Below are positions 63,201-64,000 of a stretch of 64,000 nucleotides of DNA, in pieces. A model generated the notes under the pieces. It saw only the letters and a program-made list of their open reading frames with translations, made no database searches and was not told the DNA's origin. Source of the DNA: Ashinkailepas kermadecensis. Lineage: Eukaryota; Arthropoda; Thecostraca; Neolepadidae. Location of the stretch: NCBI GenBank assembly GCA_034440615.1, contig JAOTOM010003821.1:62001-126000 (forward strand), read 5' to 3'. Every line of letters begins with the position of its first letter. Position 1 is the first letter of the stretch. The translations under genes were made by a program, and so were the position numbers.

Positions 63201-64000
63201 GTATTGGGGCCTCCTTTGCAATCCCGGGGGCCTCCTTTGCAATCCTGGGGGCATTCTTTGCAAACCCGGGGGCCTCATTTGCAATCCTGGGGGGCCTCCT
63301 TTGCAATCCTGGAGGCCTCCTTTGTAATCCTGGGGGTCTCCTTTGTAATCCTGGGGGCCTCCTTTGCAATAATGGGGCCTCCTTTGCAATTATGGGGCCG
63401 CCTTTGCAACCCTGGGGGCTTCATTTACAATCCTGGGGGCCTCATTTGCAATCCTGGGGGCCTCATTTGCAACCTGTGGGCCTCCTTTGCAATCCTGTGG
63501 GCATCCTTGGGAATCCTACGGGTCTGCTTTGCAATACTGGGGCCACAATTTGCAATCCTGGGGACCTCTTTTGCAATCCTGTGGGCCTCATTTGCAATCA
63601 TGGGGCCTCCTTTGCAATCCTACGGGCCTCCTTTGCAATCATGGGGGCCTTCTTTGCAATCCTGTGGGCCTCCTTTGCAATCCTGAGGGCCTCATTTGCA
63701 ATCCTACGGGCCTCCTTTGCAATCACGGGGGCCTCCTTTGCAATCATGTGGCCTCATTTGCAATCATGGGGCCTCCTTTGCAATCACGGGGGCCTCCTTT
63801 GCAATCATGTGGCCTCATTTGCAATCATGGGGCCCCATTTGTAATCCTGGGGGCCTCCTTTGTAATCCTGGGGGCCTCCTTTGCGATCTTAGGGCCTCCT
63901 TTGCAATCCTGGGGAATCCTTGGCAATCCTACGGGTCTGCTTTGCAATCATGGGGGCCTTCTTCGCAATCCTGGGGGCATCCTTTGCAATCCTACGGGTC
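60290..64000. repeat. ~21-bp array grading from degenerate to homogeneous, runs off the window
   Basis: From 60300 to about 62300 the spacing is about 21 bp around GTGCGATTTTTGGGGCCCCA-like words, heavily diverged. From 62340 units resemble GGGCCTCCTTTCTCTTCTAG. From 63200 they are nearly uniform, CCTCCTTTGCAATCCTGGGG plus G. Open frames (201 and 280 codons) arise because 21 is divisible by 3. Confidence 0.85.

Overview
The window looks like nuclear DNA from an animal, most likely an invertebrate. There is no intact cellular gene, operon, rRNA, confident tRNA, phage or CRISPR. The only protein-level homology I can defend is decayed non-LTR retrotransposon sequence: a CR1/Jockey-group reverse transcriptase pseudogene and two fragments of RNase H-bearing, I-group LINEs. 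DNA elements of hAT and piggyBac type and a tRNA-like SINE head also point to an animal genome. I cannot name the species.

Roughly one third of the 64 kb is tandem repeat. I count more than thirty separate arrays, nearly all with different units of 8 to 68 bp, plus long (TA)n, (GA)n, (CA)n, (A)n, (GGT)n and (CAC)n tracts. Most long open frames here are side effects of these arrays: units divisible by 3, or units lacking stops in any frame, stay open for hundreds of codons on both strands.

Layout: 1-4.4 kb, GC-rich start with a short 64-bp array, then AT-rich anonymous DNA. 4.4-8.1 kb, four adjoining arrays and a long compound microsatellite. 8.1-18.1 kb, mostly array-free, dominated by a 7.2-kb inverted structure (10429-17594) whose inner arms are much more alike than its outer arms. 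18.1-31.8 kb, arrays of 20-58 bp period class with a LINE 3' end at 25 kb. 31.8-32.8 kb, a 1015-bp piggyBac-like element inserted precisely at TTAA inside a 46-bp array. 34-40.7 kb, almost continuous arrays. 41.7-42.7 kb, a LINE fragment whose RNase H region has been expanded by (CAC)n. 44.6-45.7 kb, a 58-bp array. 49.6-50.1 kb, a 490-bp TA tract. 50.5-52.2 kb, a 5'-truncated LINE splitting a 25-bp array. 54.9-57.4 kb, a 2556-bp hAT-like element with perfect 8-bp target duplication. 60.3-64 kb, a ~21-bp array grading from very degenerate to homogeneous and running off the window.

The elements interact structurally rather than metabolically: transposons insert into arrays, arrays arise inside or beside transposon coding sequence, and two unrelated elements (the 7.2-kb inverted structure and the piggyBac-like one) share an exact 13-bp everted repeat of AGGTCA. 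That shared motif, the two-age palindrome and the LINE-to-satellite link are the observations most worth following.
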